The position numbers were made by a program, and so were the translations under genes. The notes under the pieces are model-generated. The model was not told where the DNA came from. It was given only the letters and a program-made list of their open reading frames with translations, and did not search any database. From Clostridia bacterium (lineage in GTDB: Bacteria > Bacillota > Clostridia > Christensenellales > Borkfalkiaceae), in the NCBI GenBank assembly GCA_017456055.1, contig JAFTKC010000021.1:1-64000 (forward strand): DNA of 64,000 nt, read 5' to 3'. Positions 25,490 through 34,052 of the stretch are shown here, one piece after another; positions within the stretch are counted from its first letter, which is position 1, and each line of letters opens with the position of its first letter.

Positions 25490-26533
25490 ATGATTAAAAT
25501 AAACTCGGATTTGTGTCACGACATCTTAATAAAAAATGCAAGTCTCACGCTTGAATTTGACAAAAATAAAGATTTTTTCTCTTGGAGAAAAGAGTTAAAA
25601 GAAAAGTTTACAGAACTCTTAGGTATAAATAGAATTAGAGAAAACGACTGTCCGTTAGAAGTAAAAATCGAGAGTGAGGAGATAGTAAAAAAAGATCAAT
25701 TCGTTGATTGCGACTACAAAAGAATTAGATTTATTATGACCACCGAAAGGAATATGCAAGTTCCTTGCTATCTTTTAATTCCAATAGGGGATAAGAAGAA
25801 ATATCCTTTAGCAATCACCTTGCAAGGTCATAACAAAGGTGGTATGGCTAACTCGGTTTTCTATCATAAGGACGAAAAGGGGAACGACGTTTTCCAACGT
25901 GGTGCTCACGGGCTTCAAGCCATAAACGAAGGATACGCAGGGCTATGTATAGAAATGCGTGGTATGGGCGAATTAGAGCCGTCCACCGAGCCTCGTATGT
26001 GGGGAGATATGTGTAAATTTACAGCCTTTTCAGCAATGGCTTTAGGCAGAACGTTAGTAGGCGAAAGAGTTTGGGATATCTCTAAGGGAATTGACGCTAT
26101 GAAACACTTCCCCGAAGTAGATACTTCCACTATTTTATGCACGGGTGGTTCTGGTGGTGGAACTGCCACTTTCTACGCAAGTGCATTTGACGAGAGAATT
26201 ACTCTTTCCGTTCCCGTAGTTGCGTTTTGTCCGTACAAAGATTCAATATTAGATGTAAATCATTGTATTTGCAACCTTATTCCTAACGTTTGCGACTACT
26301 TTGAAATGAAAGATATTGCAGGACTAATAGCCCCTAGAAAACTTATGATAATCAACGGGGAAAAGGACGTTGCTTTCCCAATAGAGCCAGCAAAAAGAGG
26401 CTTTAGCGAAATGCAAGAAATTTACGATAAAATAGGGGCGAAAGACAAGGTTAGAATGGTAATAACCCCAATGCATCACTATTGGTGCAACGATATCGTT
26501 TGGAATAGTATTAGAGAATTTTCTAAAGAGTAA
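25490..26533 (+). CDS. Alpha/beta hydrolase, acetyl-xylan-esterase-like, copy 1
   Basis: The 347-residue protein is first of three tandem paralogues. The hydrolase fold shows the oxyanion strand ITLQGHNKGGM (about 107-117), the nucleophile elbow TGGSGGG with Ser about 223, the acid Asp in NGEKDVAFP and the catalytic His in PMHHYW near the C-terminus. It resembles dienelactone-hydrolase/acetyl-esterase families with an N-terminal lid-like extension. It has no signal peptide and is likely cytoplasmic. The natural ester is unknown. Probably LysR-controlled. Confidence 0.82.
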   Translation: MIKINSDLCHDILIKNASLTLEFDKNKDFFSWRKELKEKFTELLGINRIRENDCPLEVKIESEEIVKKDQFVDCDYKRIRFIMTTERNMQVPCYLLIPIGDKKKYPLAITLQGHNKGGMANSVFYHKDEKGNDVFQRGAHGLQAINEGYAGLCIEMRGMGELEPSTEPRMWGDMCKFTAFSAMALGRTLVGERVWDISKGIDAMKHFPEVDTSTILCTGGSGGGTATFYASAFDERITLSVPVVAFCPYKDSILDVNHCICNLIPNVCDYFEMKDIAGLIAPRKLMIINGEKDVAFPIEPAKRGFSEMQEIYDKIGAKDKVRMVITPMHHYWCNDIVWNSIREFSKE

Positions 26534-26547
26534 AAAGGAGATAAAAG

Positions 26548-27570
26548 ATGTTTAATTTTGATGCTGAAGCAAGCCACGAACACATAATCGTTAACCAAGT
26601 TCCAAAACTAGCATATTCGGAAAAGAAAGATTTCGATGCGTGGAGAAAGGAACTAAGGGAAAAGTTTGTAGAACTCTTAGGTATAAATAAAATTAGAGAA
26701 AATGATTGTCCATTAAACGTAATCGTAGAATATAGAGAGAAAAAAGAGGGCTACGAATTAATTAGATTAGTAGTAGAAACTGAAAAGGACGTGTTTATTC
26801 CTTGCTATTTACTAATTCCGGACGGAAACAAGGAAAAATATCCATTAGCAATAACTTTGCAAGGACACAAGCACGGTGGTATGTACAACTCAATCGGCAT
26901 AGTAAAAGACGATGACGATAGGGAATATCAACCGAGAGGATCGTTTGCGTTGCAAGCGGTAAAAGAGGGGTTTGCAGCGTTATGCGTGGAAATGCGTGGT
27001 ATGGGTGAACTTGAATCAGTCAGCGAAAGCAGAAACAAGGGCTTTTGCTGTAGATTTGCATCAGTTATGGCAATTTCTCTAGGAAGGTCGATTATAGGCG
27101 AAAGAGTTTGGGACGTATCTAAGGCAATCGACGCTATGGAGAAATTTCCACAGGTTGATTTAAGCACGATCGTTATTACAGGAAATTCGGGTGGTGGAAC
27201 GGCGTCTTTTTATGCGGGGGCGTACGACGAGAGAATAACCTTAACTGCTCCATCTTGCGCGTTTTGTAGTTATTCGGCGTCAATTCTACATTGGTATCAT
27301 TGTTTTTGTAACGTTATTCCCGAAGCGCCTAGATACTTTGATATGGGTGATTTAGCCGGCTTAATAGCACCTAGAAAGTTAACGATTATTGCCGGCGCAT
27401 TAGATGGGACTTTCCCATATCAAGGAGTTTTAGATAACTATCCTATCGTAGAGAGAATTTATGAAAGAGTGGGGGCCAAAGGGAACGCAGAACTTGTCAC
27501 TACGCCAAAGGATCATTGGTGGTGTGAAGATATCGTTTGGCCTAGTATTCAAAGAGGATTAAAAAAATAG
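26548..27570 (+). CDS. Alpha/beta hydrolase, acetyl-xylan-esterase-like, copy 2
   Basis: The 340-residue paralogue of the preceding gene shares LQGHKHGGM, the MRGMGELE stretch and GERVWDVSKAIDAM. The triad is intact: Ser in TGNSGGG, Asp in GALDGTFP, and His in PKDHWW. It begins 14 bases after copy 1 with its own AAGGAG ribosome site, so the three genes form one operon. Retention of both active copies suggests diverged substrate preference. Confidence 0.82.
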   Translation: MFNFDAEASHEHIIVNQVPKLAYSEKKDFDAWRKELREKFVELLGINKIRENDCPLNVIVEYREKKEGYELIRLVVETEKDVFIPCYLLIPDGNKEKYPLAITLQGHKHGGMYNSIGIVKDDDDREYQPRGSFALQAVKEGFAALCVEMRGMGELESVSESRNKGFCCRFASVMAISLGRSIIGERVWDVSKAIDAMEKFPQVDLSTIVITGNSGGGTASFYAGAYDERITLTAPSCAFCSYSASILHWYHCFCNVIPEAPRYFDMGDLAGLIAPRKLTIIAGALDGTFPYQGVLDNYPIVERIYERVGAKGNAELVTTPKDHWWCEDIVWPSIQRGLKK

Positions 27571-27577
27571 GTGAATT

Positions 27578-28600
27578 ATGGAAATAAATATTGATAAATA
27601 TCACGACTTGATTTTAAGTAGACAAAAAAGAAAGGTTGAGTATTCTGCTGATAAAGACTTTAATCAATGGAAAATAGACCTTAAAGATGCGTTTAATTTA
27701 GTCTTAAAAATAGACGATATTAAGAGCCATCTTAATGGAAATAGATATATTTTCGAGTACGAACAAGAGTTTGAAAACTTTACTTTAATTAGATTTATAG
27801 TGGAAACGGAAATAGATTCGTTTATTCCTTGTCACTTGCTTATTCCAAAGCAACAAAAAGAAAAATATCCTTTAGCAATCACATTGCAAGGACACGATAA
27901 CGACCATATTTATTCTGCAAAGGGAGATATGATAAAACCCGAAGAATATTCCTATTCGCCATACGGGGAGTTGGCGCTTGCTTGCGTAGAGCGTGGATAC
28001 GCTGCTCTTTGCGTAGAAATGCGTGGTATGGGTGAACTTCACCGTCCCTCAAGAAGGGGTAGAGCAAAGGTTAGATGTGGTTTTGCGTCTTTCCAATCTA
28101 TGCTTTTAGGAAGATGTTTAAGTGGCGAAAGAGTTTGGGACGTTTCTAAAGTAATCGACGTAATGGATAGATTCCCACAAGTTGATTTAGATAATATTAT
28201 TGCAATCGGGCACTCTTCAGGCGCAGGCAATATCGCGTACTATTTAGGCGCTTTTGACGAAAGAATAAAACTAACCGTTTCAAGTAGTGGTTTTTGCAAT
28301 TATAAAGATTCTATCTTCGATAGTTGGCAATGTCTATGCAATTATATCCCAGACGTTGTTAATTGGTTTGAAATGGACGATTTGGTCGGCTTAATTGCAG
28401 ATAGAAAACTTCTCATAGTGACGAGTAGTGAAGACGAAAGATTACCGGTAGAGAGCGTTAAAAAGTCCTTTACTAAAATAGAAGAAATTTTCGCAAAAAA
28501 TAATAACGCAAGCGCTTGTAAACTAATAGTTAACGACGGCGAGAGAAAGTTAAACGTAGATAGCATTTTTGCGGGAATTGAAGAGTTAAATAAAAAATAA
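27578..28600 (+). CDS. Alpha/beta hydrolase paralogue, copy 3, catalytic His missing
   Basis: The 340-residue third paralogue keeps LQGHDND, MRGMGELH, a Ser elbow (GHSSGAG) and an Asp region (SSEDERLP). Where copies 1 and 2 have PMHHYW or PKDHWW, it reads VNDGERKLNV, so the usual catalytic His is absent. The elbow also differs (HSSGAG instead of NSGGG). It may be inactive, structural or regulatory, or recruit another base. The start lies 7 bases after copy 2. Confidence 0.75.
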   Translation: MEINIDKYHDLILSRQKRKVEYSADKDFNQWKIDLKDAFNLVLKIDDIKSHLNGNRYIFEYEQEFENFTLIRFIVETEIDSFIPCHLLIPKQQKEKYPLAITLQGHDNDHIYSAKGDMIKPEEYSYSPYGELALACVERGYAALCVEMRGMGELHRPSRRGRAKVRCGFASFQSMLLGRCLSGERVWDVSKVIDVMDRFPQVDLDNIIAIGHSSGAGNIAYYLGAFDERIKLTVSSSGFCNYKDSIFDSWQCLCNYIPDVVNWFEMDDLVGLIADRKLLIVTSSEDERLPVESVKKSFTKIEEIFAKNNNASACKLIVNDGERKLNVDSIFAGIEELNKK

Positions 28601-28613
28601 ATTCAATTTAGAA

Positions 28614-28643
28614 GAATAAAAAGCAAGCCAAAACGGAATACTA
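28614..28643 (+). promoter_or_regulatory. Candidate sigma-F/sigma-G promoter of sigG
   Basis: GAATA (28614-28618), 16 bases and GGAATACTA (28635-28643) resemble forespore promoters (GHATR, then GG followed by CATNHTA-like). One base of the core differs. sigG is sigma-F and sigma-G dependent in Bacillus, so the match makes biological sense. Confidence 0.5.
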
Positions 28644-28677
28644 CTTAATATCCCTTGACTGATACATAGGGGGATTT

Positions 28678-29445
28678 ATGAATAAAGTAAGTATTTCAGG
28701 CATAAACACTTCTACTCTTCCAAAATTAAGCGACAGGGAGAGCAAGGAGTATTTAGAGAAAATCGCAAATGGTGACCAAACGGCTAGAGAAGAATTTATC
28801 GTGTGTAATATGCGACTTATTCTTTCGGTGATTAAAAGGTTTAACGTAAAAAACTTTAATCCGGACGACGTGTTTCAAGCAGGTTGCATAGGGCTAATAA
28901 AAGCCATAGATAACTTTGACTTAAGGTTTGAAGTAAAGTTTTCCACCTACGCCGTGCCAATGATTATAGGCGAAGTCAAAAAGTTTTTAAGAGACGGCAA
29001 TTCTTTAAGAATTTCACGCTCGATTAGAGATACGGCGTACCAAGTGCTAAAAACTAGGGGAGAACTAGAAAAGGCTGAAGAAGAAGTTAGTTTTCAAAAG
29101 ATAGCCGACAAACTAAATATCGCTTATAAAGAAGTAGTTTACGCTATGGACGCAATCTCCGACACCGTTTCACTCTACGACCCCGTCTATAGTAAAAATG
29201 GAGACGAACTTCTACTTGTTGACCAACTTGGCGACCAAAAGAATACCGACGAATTGTGGACGGAAAACGTCGCGCTATCTTCTGCTCTTGAAAGACTAGA
29301 AGATAGAGAAAAGAAAATAATTCTTCTAAGATATTTTGAAGGGAAAACTCAAACGGAAATTAGCAGAGAAGTAGGCATTTCTCAAGCGCAAGTCAGCAGA
29401 CTAGAAAAAACTGCCCTTCAAAGCATAAAACGCTATATTCAATAA
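28678..29445 (+). CDS. sigG: RNA polymerase sporulation sigma factor SigG
   Basis: The 255-residue late forespore sigma factor has the characteristic N-terminus KVSISGINTSTLPKLSD. Region 2 follows (NMRLILSVIKRF, DDVFQAGCIGLIKAIDNFD, then FSTYAVPMIIGEVKKFLRD), and region 4 has the helix-turn-helix KTQTEISREVGISQAQVSRLEK. The GISGN/SigF alternative is excluded by the N-terminal motif. It stands alone between the hydrolase cluster and an AT-rich segment, not next to sigE as in Bacillus. The ribosome site is AGGGGG before ATG 28678. Confidence 0.95.
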   Translation: MNKVSISGINTSTLPKLSDRESKEYLEKIANGDQTAREEFIVCNMRLILSVIKRFNVKNFNPDDVFQAGCIGLIKAIDNFDLRFEVKFSTYAVPMIIGEVKKFLRDGNSLRISRSIRDTAYQVLKTRGELEKAEEEVSFQKIADKLNIAYKEVVYAMDAISDTVSLYDPVYSKNGDELLLVDQLGDQKNTDELWTENVALSSALERLEDREKKIILLRYFEGKTQTEISREVGISQAQVSRLEKTALQSIKRYIQ

Positions 29446-29453
29446 AAAAATAG

Positions 29454-29487
29454 AAAGCCCCTCAACCTAAGTAGTTGAGGGGCTTTT
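29454..29487. terminator. Bidirectional terminator after sigG
   Basis: The 13-bp stem AAAGCCCCTCAAC / GTTGAGGGGCTTT with a 7-base loop lies between sigG and the convergent WYL-like gene. Confidence 0.9.
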
Positions 29488-29492
29488 GATTG

Positions 29493-30239
29493 TTATAATT
29501 TTTCTTCCCTTAAGAAGTTTTTGATTTTTTCTTCTAGCAACTTAATGTCACTAGAGGTTATTTTAACGTCATCACGATCCTTTTGTCTAGAAACACTAAG
29601 TATGTTTCGTAAAGCAATTGAGTGAGGAGTTTTTGTTTTTGTGTCTAGACCAAATAAAAAATTACAATCGTTCTTTGGTGAAACAATAATGTGGGTTGGA
29701 ATAAAACGCATAGAAGAGTTTTCTAGATGTAAAAAGCAAAGATTTTTTTCTTGCATAGCCAAAGAAATTTCACGAAATTGCTTAAAATAGAGCAATCTTT
29801 CTCGTATAGAGCGACGTTTTGATACGTAGTCTAAAAGGGCTGAGCGAACAAAAGTTGAAAAATCCATATCAAATTCTCTTAAGTGGTTGTCGTAAATATC
29901 AATAAATTCCTTGGTGCGTGACTTATTTACTCGAAGCGAAACGTTTACGCCATTATTATTTATAAAGGAAAGTATTAAAGCGTCAAAAGAAAATGTGCCA
30001 CTTACCATTTGATTAGCAGTTTCTTCATTTATTTCTGTTAAGGTAGAGATAAGATTGCTAGTTTCCTCTCGATAGGTTGCTAATGAGGGGAGAAGTTCAT
30101 TTAAAAAGCCGTTTATATTGCTCTTGCTGTTTTTCCTAAAACCAAAGAACCAAGCATCTAAATCAATTAGATTATATAATTCGTTTGGTAAACGTATTGA
30201 GGTTGGTGAGAAAAGAAAAGATCTATATACATTATCCAT
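29493..30239 (-). CDS. WYL-domain-like regulator, probably leaderless
   Basis: The protein has 248 residues from ATG 30239. The N-terminus (IRLPNELYNLID, then NINGFLNELLP) resembles the ribbon-helix-helix part of Firmicute WYL proteins. The C-terminal stretch FIPTHIIVSPKN...FLFGLD...SIALRNILSV looks like a diverged WYL domain, though the W-Y-L triplet is not evident. An in-frame start at 30284 is rejected because it would translate through the promoter at 30246-30274. The gene is AT-rich with codon use unlike its neighbours, and divergent from the toxin-like pair, which it may regulate. Confidence 0.6.
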   Translation of the reverse strand: MDNVYRSFLFSPTSIRLPNELYNLIDLDAWFFGFRKNSKSNINGFLNELLPSLATYREETSNLISTLTEINEETANQMVSGTFSFDALILSFINNNGVNVSLRVNKSRTKEFIDIYDNHLREFDMDFSTFVRSALLDYVSKRRSIRERLLYFKQFREISLAMQEKNLCFLHLENSSMRFIPTHIIVSPKNDCNFLFGLDTKTKTPHSIALRNILSVSRQKDRDDVKITSSDIKLLEEKIKNFLREEKL

Positions 30240-30245
30240 AAATAT

Positions 30246-30274
30246 ATAATACTTATTGTAGTATAAAAAGTCAA
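30246..30274 (-). promoter_or_regulatory. Promoter placing transcription start at the WYL-like gene's ATG
   Basis: On the minus strand, TTGACT (30274-30269), 17 bases and TATTAT (30251-30246) are followed by only six bases before ATG 30239. Transcription should begin at or next to the start codon, giving a leaderless mRNA. No ribosome site is present. Confidence 0.6.
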
Positions 30275-30393
30275 GATAAAACATTAAAATTCAAATAAAA
30301 TATATAAAAAATAGGAGAATTACCCCCATTTTACTAAAAAAGTTGTAGTGCAATATCTTAAAAAAATTTGCTATTTTAATATACAAAACTAGG

Positions 30394-30402
30394 TGTTATA
30401 AT
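30394..30402 (+). promoter_or_regulatory. Extended -10 promoter of the toxin-like gene pair
   Basis: TGTTATAAT is a perfect extended -10 element 48 bases before the candidate toxin start. A -35 element is weak. Confidence 0.5.
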
Positions 30403-30450
30403 TTATTTGCAAGTTAGGTAGGCTTGACAAAATTAAAAGGAGATAATATA

Positions 30451-30858
30451 ATGAGTTTATTAAAATTGCTTTTTGGAAACACAAGAAAAACAAAAGGGAG
30501 AAAGAGAAGAAGGGGGACAGTGGACTTTAACGCGTTTAGAATAAGGCGAAAATATCCACTTAGTAAGCATGGATATTTTGGAGTATCTGGAGAAAATAGA
30601 CGTGTTATTTATGCGAACAATCATCATAGAGAAGCAAAAAGTTTTTTTTCAAAATTATCTAGAGGTGGAAGGAAAAAGGACGCATTAAAAAAGAAAACTC
30701 TAAGAAATAATATTGATATAAGAGTTATGAGAGATGGTGGGCACGTGACGTATAGGGAAAAAACGTCAACTCCAAATAGCCCTGCTGTTGATTTAGGTAG
30801 ACTTACGGGAAAAGTGAAAAATCAAAGGATACATTTTCTAAAAAAGGAGAAAAAGTAG
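30451..30858 (+). CDS. Candidate orphan polymorphic-toxin domain protein
   Basis: The 135-residue, strongly basic protein starts at ATG 30451 behind AAAAGGAG; the TTG at 30424 is not needed. The C-terminal part (SKHGYFGVSG, SFFSKLSRGG, HVTYREKTSTPNSPAVDLGRL, VKNQRIHF) looks to me like a toxin C-terminal domain found at the ends of Firmicute polymorphic toxins. I recognise it by pattern memory only. Delivery domains (LXG, RHS, signal peptide) are absent, so it would be a stand-alone cassette. The next gene starts immediately after the stop, as immunity genes do. Alternatively it is an unrelated basic nucleic-acid-binding protein. Confidence 0.5.
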   Translation: MSLLKLLFGNTRKTKGRKRRRGTVDFNAFRIRRKYPLSKHGYFGVSGENRRVIYANNHHREAKSFFSKLSRGGRKKDALKKKTLRNNIDIRVMRDGGHVTYREKTSTPNSPAVDLGRLTGKVKNQRIHFLKKEKK

Positions 30859-31401
30859 ATGATAAATGCAAGATTTTCTAGTGAAATGAGGGGAATAATT
30901 AGAAAAATAATAAATGAGCAATTTGTTGGTTATAAGGTAAAGGAAATTGATGAAAGAGGTACAATTACTGACGGCATTATTCATATATTCACGGAAAATT
31001 TATCCTTGATTATTTCAAACGAAGAAAAAAAGATTCCCTGGTTTGATAGCCAAAGTTTGAGCAGTGAAGAACAAATTTGTGTTTTTCAATGTGTGAACGG
31101 CGATAAAAAACAAAGACAAGACATAATGGTTGTCAATGAGAAAATTAAAAAAATAGAAATCATAACTGATTATATAAAAATTCCTACTAAAAAATACGAG
31201 ATTGCCTTAGATATGGCATTAATAATCAAGACTGATATGCATGAGTATATGATTTCAAGAGGATGGTATTTTGAAGAGTGCTTGACAATTAGTAAGGACA
31301 AAGACCTTGAAGATGTGTATTCCATAAAACAAGTACAAGAAGAGTGGAATAATTTTGGGGAATGGGAGGTTTTTGTTGAGAGACGTATTGAAGAATTATA
31401 A
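30859..31401 (+). CDS. Hypothetical protein, candidate immunity partner
   Basis: The 180-residue acidic, soluble protein has no recognised motif. ATG 30859 follows the preceding stop without a gap (TAGATG) and has AAGGAG at 30844-30849. The opposite charge to its basic upstream neighbour, tight coupling and an aromatic C-terminus (SRGWYFEECL, WNNFGEWEVF) fit an immunity protein. Codon use is AT-richer than the flanking sigG and argF genes. Function is inferred from position only. Confidence 0.5.
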   Translation: MINARFSSEMRGIIRKIINEQFVGYKVKEIDERGTITDGIIHIFTENLSLIISNEEKKIPWFDSQSLSSEEQICVFQCVNGDKKQRQDIMVVNEKIKKIEIITDYIKIPTKKYEIALDMALIIKTDMHEYMISRGWYFEECLTISKDKDLEDVYSIKQVQEEWNNFGEWEVFVERRIEEL

Positions 31402-31406
31402 AAACT

Positions 31407-31434
31407 AAAAGGCAGAGAAAATCTCTGCCTTTTA
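31407..31434 (+). terminator. Terminator of the toxin-like/immunity-like pair
   Basis: The stem AAAAGGCAGAGA / TCTCTGCCTTTT closes directly after the stop at 31401, separating the pair from argF. Confidence 0.8.
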
Positions 31435-31492
31435 TTATTGAGTGAATAAGAAGATAAAATATTCTAAATAATATGCAAAAGTGTATAAAAAA

Positions 31493-31564
31493 TGAATAAA
31501 AATTATTTTATTTTAATAAAATTGTGCAAAAAAGGTTGACCAATTGAAGAAAATCTATTAAACT
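31493..31564 (+). promoter_or_regulatory. argF promoter region with ARG-box-like sequence
   Basis: TTGACC (31536-31541), 17 bases and TAAACT (31559-31564) form a moderate promoter. Upstream, TGAATAAAAATTAT (31493-31506) resembles an ArgR half-palindrome (TGAATwwwwATTCA) with two mismatches. Arginine control is plausible but weakly supported in such AT-rich DNA. Confidence 0.35.
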
Positions 31565-31596
31565 ATGTATATCTTAAAAAAAGGAAATGAGAAAAA

Positions 31597-32580
31597 GTGA
31601 ACTTAAAAGGCAGAGATTTTTTAAAACTACTAGATTATACTACGGAAGAGATTAATTATTTAATAGAACTCGCTGAAAAATTCAAAAAGGAAAAGAAGGC
31701 GGGAATTGAACATAAAATTCACAAGGGTAAAAATATAGTTCTCTTGTTTGAAAAGACTAGTACGAGAACTCGTTGCGCTTTTGAAGTAGCAGGGCATGAT
31801 TTAGGAATAGACGTCACCTACCTAGATCCAAGCAGTTCGCAAATGGGCAACAAGGAAAGCATTGCAGATACGGCAAGGGTTTTGGCAGGTATGTACGACG
31901 GAATTGAATATCGTGGATACGGTCAAAGCATTGTTGAAGAACTCGCTAAATACTCTAAAGTTCCCGTATGGAACGGCTTGACTAACGAATTTCACCCAAC
32001 GCAAATTTTAGCAGACTTTTTAACTATGAAAGAGCATTTTGGTTATCTTAAGGGGCTAAACTTTACCTATATGGGCGACGCTGGATTTAATATGGGCAAC
32101 TCGCTTATGGTTGGTTGCGCAAAACTTGGAATTAACTTTACGGCTTGTGCTCCTAAAGATTATTATCCTAACGAAGAACTTATAAAGACTTGCCAAGAAA
32201 TCGCGAAAGAAACGGGCGCAAAACTCACCTTTACTGCTGACGTAAACGAGGGAACTAAAAACGCCGACGTTATTTATACGGACGTTTGGGTTTCTATGGG
32301 TGAGGCAGAAGAAGTTTGGAATTATAGAATTAAAGACTTAATGCCATATCAAGTTAACTCAAAGGTAATGAAAAACGCCAAGGAAAGCGCTATATTTATG
32401 CATTGCTTGCCAGCATTCCACGACTTAAAAACTAAAATCGGCAAACAAATTCACGAAAAGTACGGCATAGAAGAAATGGAAGTGACCGACGAAGTGTTTG
32501 AAAGCGCTCAATCGGTGGTATTTGAAGAAGCGGAAAACCGTATGCACACTATAAAAGCCATAATAGCATCTACTCTATAA
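31597..32580 (+). CDS. argF: Ornithine carbamoyltransferase
   Basis: The 327-residue enzyme condenses carbamoyl phosphate and ornithine to citrulline, in arginine synthesis or, in reverse, in arginine deiminase fermentation. Carbamoyl-phosphate motif KTSTRTR (about 49-55), FHPTQ (about 130-134) and the ornithine-site HCLPAFHD (about 268-275) are all present. Translation starts at GTG 31597 behind AAAGGAAAT. It stands alone; no other arginine genes are in the window, so anabolic versus catabolic role is undecided. Confidence 0.95.
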   Translation: MNLKGRDFLKLLDYTTEEINYLIELAEKFKKEKKAGIEHKIHKGKNIVLLFEKTSTRTRCAFEVAGHDLGIDVTYLDPSSSQMGNKESIADTARVLAGMYDGIEYRGYGQSIVEELAKYSKVPVWNGLTNEFHPTQILADFLTMKEHFGYLKGLNFTYMGDAGFNMGNSLMVGCAKLGINFTACAPKDYYPNEELIKTCQEIAKETGAKLTFTADVNEGTKNADVIYTDVWVSMGEAEEVWNYRIKDLMPYQVNSKVMKNAKESAIFMHCLPAFHDLKTKIGKQIHEKYGIEEMEVTDEVFESAQSVVFEEAENRMHTIKAIIASTL

Positions 32581-32596
32581 CAATCTATAAAAAACT

Positions 32597-32625
32597 AAAA
32601 GCCCGAGAAAATCTCGGGCTTTTTT
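32597..32625. terminator. Terminator between argF and the Wzz-like gene
   Basis: The stem AAAAGCCCGAGA / TCTCGGGCTTTT followed by further T lies in the 58-base convergent gap and can act on both strands. Confidence 0.85.
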
Positions 32626-32638
32626 CGTTTATAAATAA

Positions 32639-33904
32639 TTATTTTTTCTCTTCAACAACTTTCTTTTTTTGTTCTTTTTGGTCGTATAAAACACAAGATA
32701 TGCTAGCGACGATTAAACCACAAAGAAGACTTATTCCAAAAGAAGTAATCATACTAAAGTTATTCTCCACGGTGACGATAGCAGGATCGTAGAAAGAAAT
32801 GGAAGACAACTTATCGTAAACGGAATTTACGTTTTTCTTATAGGTATTTGTAAATTCAACTAACTTTTCGTAATACTTGTTTAAGTTTTGCTTAAAGGCC
32901 TTGTAAGACTCAGCGTCTTCACTAGGAATGTTTCCTTCGGTGTAAGCAATCTTTTTATTAAGATTGGTTATTTCTTGGTCAATTTTAGCGTTTCTAGTCA
33001 CTAGCGAAGCGATATGTTCGTAAATGTCGTTAAATAACGTTTCAGAGCCAAGAGTTGGATAGGTTTGGTGGAAGTCTGCAAGTTGATCTTTTAAGTCGTC
33101 TATTGCTTTCTTGTTAAGAGCCTTTTCTTCGGTTAATTTTTGCACTTCCATTTTATATTCCTGAGAAAGTACAGCGTCTTTTTCAGCGTAGCCTTTTATC
33201 GCCAATTCGCTACTCAATGCGTCGATTGAGTTAATGGTAAAGTAGTTTACTATGTCTTGATTGTGGTTTTGAAGAGTTTTTCCATCAATCAAAACGTCCC
33301 CGAATAGAGAAGCACTTTGGTCGTAAGCACCTAGAAGATAACTTTTTTGTGAGTTTAAGAAGTTAATTTTATCGTCGTAGTCAACGGCGTCGGAAAAGGC
33401 GTTTAAGTAAACGTCGTGCTTCTTAGACTCCACCATATCCTTAACGTTTTCTATAGTAAGGTTAGCAAGTTCGGTTAGGAATACTTTGGCTTGCTTTCTA
33501 TCTTGAAAATAGGTTGCTTTAATTTCAACTTTATAATAAGTTTCGGTTTTGTCGTTAATTTTCGCCGTGTTGAAAGAAATAGCTACGTCGTTAGATTCAA
33601 TCATTTTATCAACGTTAAGAGAATCGAACGCAGGACTGCATTTTTGTGCTTCCTTAAGAGCAGAACTAGAAATTATTTCAGTATACTTAAATTTAGTTCC
33701 GTCAGGCAAAGTTTGTGTTTGGCTGTTTGGATATTCGATAGTAAAAATCGAAGTATAATATTTTTGATTTCCCATTAGAGCGCTAAAAAGAATAGTTCCC
33801 AAAATAGCGATAACCAATGTCACTATTATAAGAATCTTTTTATGGCGGAAAATCATTTTGAATAAATCGCCAAAAGTTAAATCCTTAGATTGTTTTTCAC
33901 TCAT
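32639..33904 (-). CDS. Wzz-like polysaccharide chain-length/co-polymerase membrane protein
   Basis: The 421-residue protein has a transmembrane helix near each end (about 24-43 and 385-405), a large outside-facing coiled-coil-rich region (about 180-360) and a basic cytoplasmic tail. This is the Wzz/chain-length-determinant layout. Such proteins set the length or assist export of surface polysaccharide. No tyrosine kinase domain is fused and no polysaccharide genes are adjacent, so it is an orphan member. Confidence 0.75.
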   Translation of the reverse strand: MSEKQSKDLTFGDLFKMIFRHKKILIIVTLVIAILGTILFSALMGNQKYYTSIFTIEYPNSQTQTLPDGTKFKYTEIISSSALKEAQKCSPAFDSLNVDKMIESNDVAISFNTAKINDKTETYYKVEIKATYFQDRKQAKVFLTELANLTIENVKDMVESKKHDVYLNAFSDAVDYDDKINFLNSQKSYLLGAYDQSASLFGDVLIDGKTLQNHNQDIVNYFTINSIDALSSELAIKGYAEKDAVLSQEYKMEVQKLTEEKALNKKAIDDLKDQLADFHQTYPTLGSETLFNDIYEHIASLVTRNAKIDQEITNLNKKIAYTEGNIPSEDAESYKAFKQNLNKYYEKLVEFTNTYKKNVNSVYDKLSSISFYDPAIVTVENNFSMITSFGISLLCGLIVASISCVLYDQKEQKKKVVEEKK

Positions 33905-33945
33905 TTTTTAACTCCTAGTATAGTTTGACTAAAACTAACATACAT

Positions 33946-33974
33946 ATTATAAAGCATAATTATAATTTAGTCAA
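33946..33974 (-). promoter_or_regulatory. Sigma-A promoter of the Wzz-like gene
   Basis: On the minus strand, TTGACT (33974-33969), 17 bases and consensus TATAAT (33951-33946) precede the gene by about 40 bases. Confidence 0.75.
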
Positions 33975-34052
33975 GAATTATTAAAAAGTAATTTTGGGCT
34001 ATAATTTGCTCCTTTTGTTCATTAAATTGAAGAAAAAAGCATATTATTTTGT

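Noticed and set aside
31441..31596. T-box leader before argF
   Set aside because: No AGGGTGGNACCGCG-like antiterminator bulge and the leader is too short.
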